From NCBI GenBank assembly GCA_013695115.1, contig JACDBD010000012.1, positions 1 to 6,197 on the forward strand: a DNA stretch of 6,197 bases, written 5' to 3'. This document shows, piece after piece, positions 5,743 to 6,197 of the stretch (within the stretch, counting starts at the first letter, position 1; each line of letters starts with the position of its first letter). This DNA is from Actinomycetota bacterium. GTDB taxonomy: Bacteria > Actinomycetota > Acidimicrobiia > IMCC26256 > JACDBD01. A program made the position numbers and the translations under genes. The notes under the pieces were generated by a model. That model was not told where the DNA came from. It made no database searches and worked only from the letters and a program-made list of their open reading frames with translations.

Positions 5743-6197
5743 ATGCCCCTCTTCATGGACCGCCACGAGCTCGCAGGCGCCACCCCGGAGGAGGTCGCGG
5801 CCGCCCACGTCCAGGATGTCGAGATCCAGGACCAATACGGCGTGCGCTACGTCACGTACTGGCACGATGTCGAAGCCGGATCCGCCTTCTGCCTCGCCGA
5901 GGGCCCCGACCAGGATGCCGTCGAGGCGGTCCACCGCGACGCCCACGGCCTGGTCGCCAACAAGATCATCGAGGTCGACTCCGGGATGGTGCGCCACTTC
6001 CTGGGCCGGATCGCTGAGCCCGTCGTCGGGGAGCCGTGGGTCGAGACCGCGTTCCGGGCGGTGCTCTTCACCGACATCGAGGGATCGACGAACCTCACCC
6101 AGCGGCTCGGCGACGCGAAGGCGATGGCGGTCGTCCGCACCCACGACGAGATCGTTCGCGGGCTGCTCAGCCACCACAGCGGTACGGAGGTCAAGCA
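5743..6197 (+). CDS. DUF4242 (SCO4226-type nickel-binding-like) domain fused to class III adenylate/guanylate cyclase, 3' end outside window
   Basis: The frame is open from ATG to the window edge, giving 151 visible residues. Residues 1-80 resemble the DUF4242/SCO4226 nickel-binding family: MPLFMDRHEL at the start, a GVRYVTYWHD strand (33-42), FCLAEGPDQDAVEAVHRDAHG (49-69) and a closing strand NKIIEVD. His and Asp residues are plentiful (His8, His22, His41, His64, His68) but metal ligands are not assigned. Residues about 103-151 begin a class III nucleotide cyclase domain: FRAVLFTDIEGSTNLTQRLG, where Asp111 is the first metal-binding Asp, and GTEVK, which in the family leads into the second Asp motif just past the edge. 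Class III cyclases make cAMP or cGMP from ATP or GTP. GGAG lies 11 bases before the ATG, overlapping the end of the SCP2 gene, and the gap is 8 bp, so translation may be coupled. A second ATG at codon 5 is a less likely start. Whether the catalytic residues are complete cannot be seen. Confidence 0.9.
   Translation, partial: MPLFMDRHELAGATPEEVAAAHVQDVEIQDQYGVRYVTYWHDVEAGSAFCLAEGPDQDAVEAVHRDAHGLVANKIIEVDSGMVRHFLGRIAEPVVGEPWVETAFRAVLFTDIEGSTNLTQRLGDAKAMAVVRTHDEIVRGLLSHHSGTEVK

Noticed and set aside
5566..6177. Minus-strand open frame opposite the SCP2 and cyclase genes (203 codons)
   Set aside because: It has no family motif, while the plus strand carries clear SCP2 and cyclase signatures.

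Overview
This is a GC-rich, very densely packed stretch of a bacterial chromosome. The gene content suggests an actinomycete-type organism (Actinomycetota). The evidence is the high GC, GTG starts, two start codons placed exactly where a leaderless transcript would begin, an SCP2-domain protein, and a class III cyclase of the 'FTDIEGST' type. A lineage such as Acidimicrobiia is possible, but that is inference from gene style. No mobile element, CRISPR array, tRNA or rRNA was seen. There is no gene-free gap longer than about 95 bases.

Layout. Positions 2-661 (+) hold the C-terminal part of a class II aldolase-family protein cut by the window edge. Positions 665-2134 (-) are gatB. Positions 2149-3069 (+) are an alpha/beta hydrolase with an Asp nucleophile. 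Positions 3072-4517 (-) are gatA and 4603-4905 (-) are gatC. Positions 4940-5248 (-) are a two-cluster ferredoxin. After a 93-bp divergent control region, 5342-5734 (+) is an SCP2-like lipid-binding protein. From 5743 to the end (+) is the start of a nickel-binding-like (DUF4242/SCO4226-type) domain fused to an adenylate/guanylate cyclase domain.

How the genes work together. GatC, GatA and GatB form the GatCAB amidotransferase, which converts mischarged Glu-tRNA(Gln) and/or Asp-tRNA(Asn) to the correct Gln- or Asn-tRNA. The order on the minus strand is ferredoxin, gatC, gatA, gatB. The run is broken by the hydrolase on the opposite strand, which sits between gatA and gatB with gaps of only 2 bp and 14 bp. 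The SCP2 gene and the cyclase fusion look like one two-gene transcription unit (8-bp gap).

The features most worth attention are: (1) the oppositely oriented hydrolase splitting gatCA from gatB; (2) TANNNT boxes exactly six bases before the start codons of gatC and the ferredoxin, predicting leaderless mRNAs; (3) two GC-rich hairpins filling the 85-bp gatC-gatA spacer, one touching the gatA ribosome-binding region; (4) a hairpin just after the hydrolase stop, inside the 3' end of gatA; and (5) the metal-binding-like/cyclase fusion. Most of the window is ordinary housekeeping content. I do not see a clear new defence or mobile system in it.
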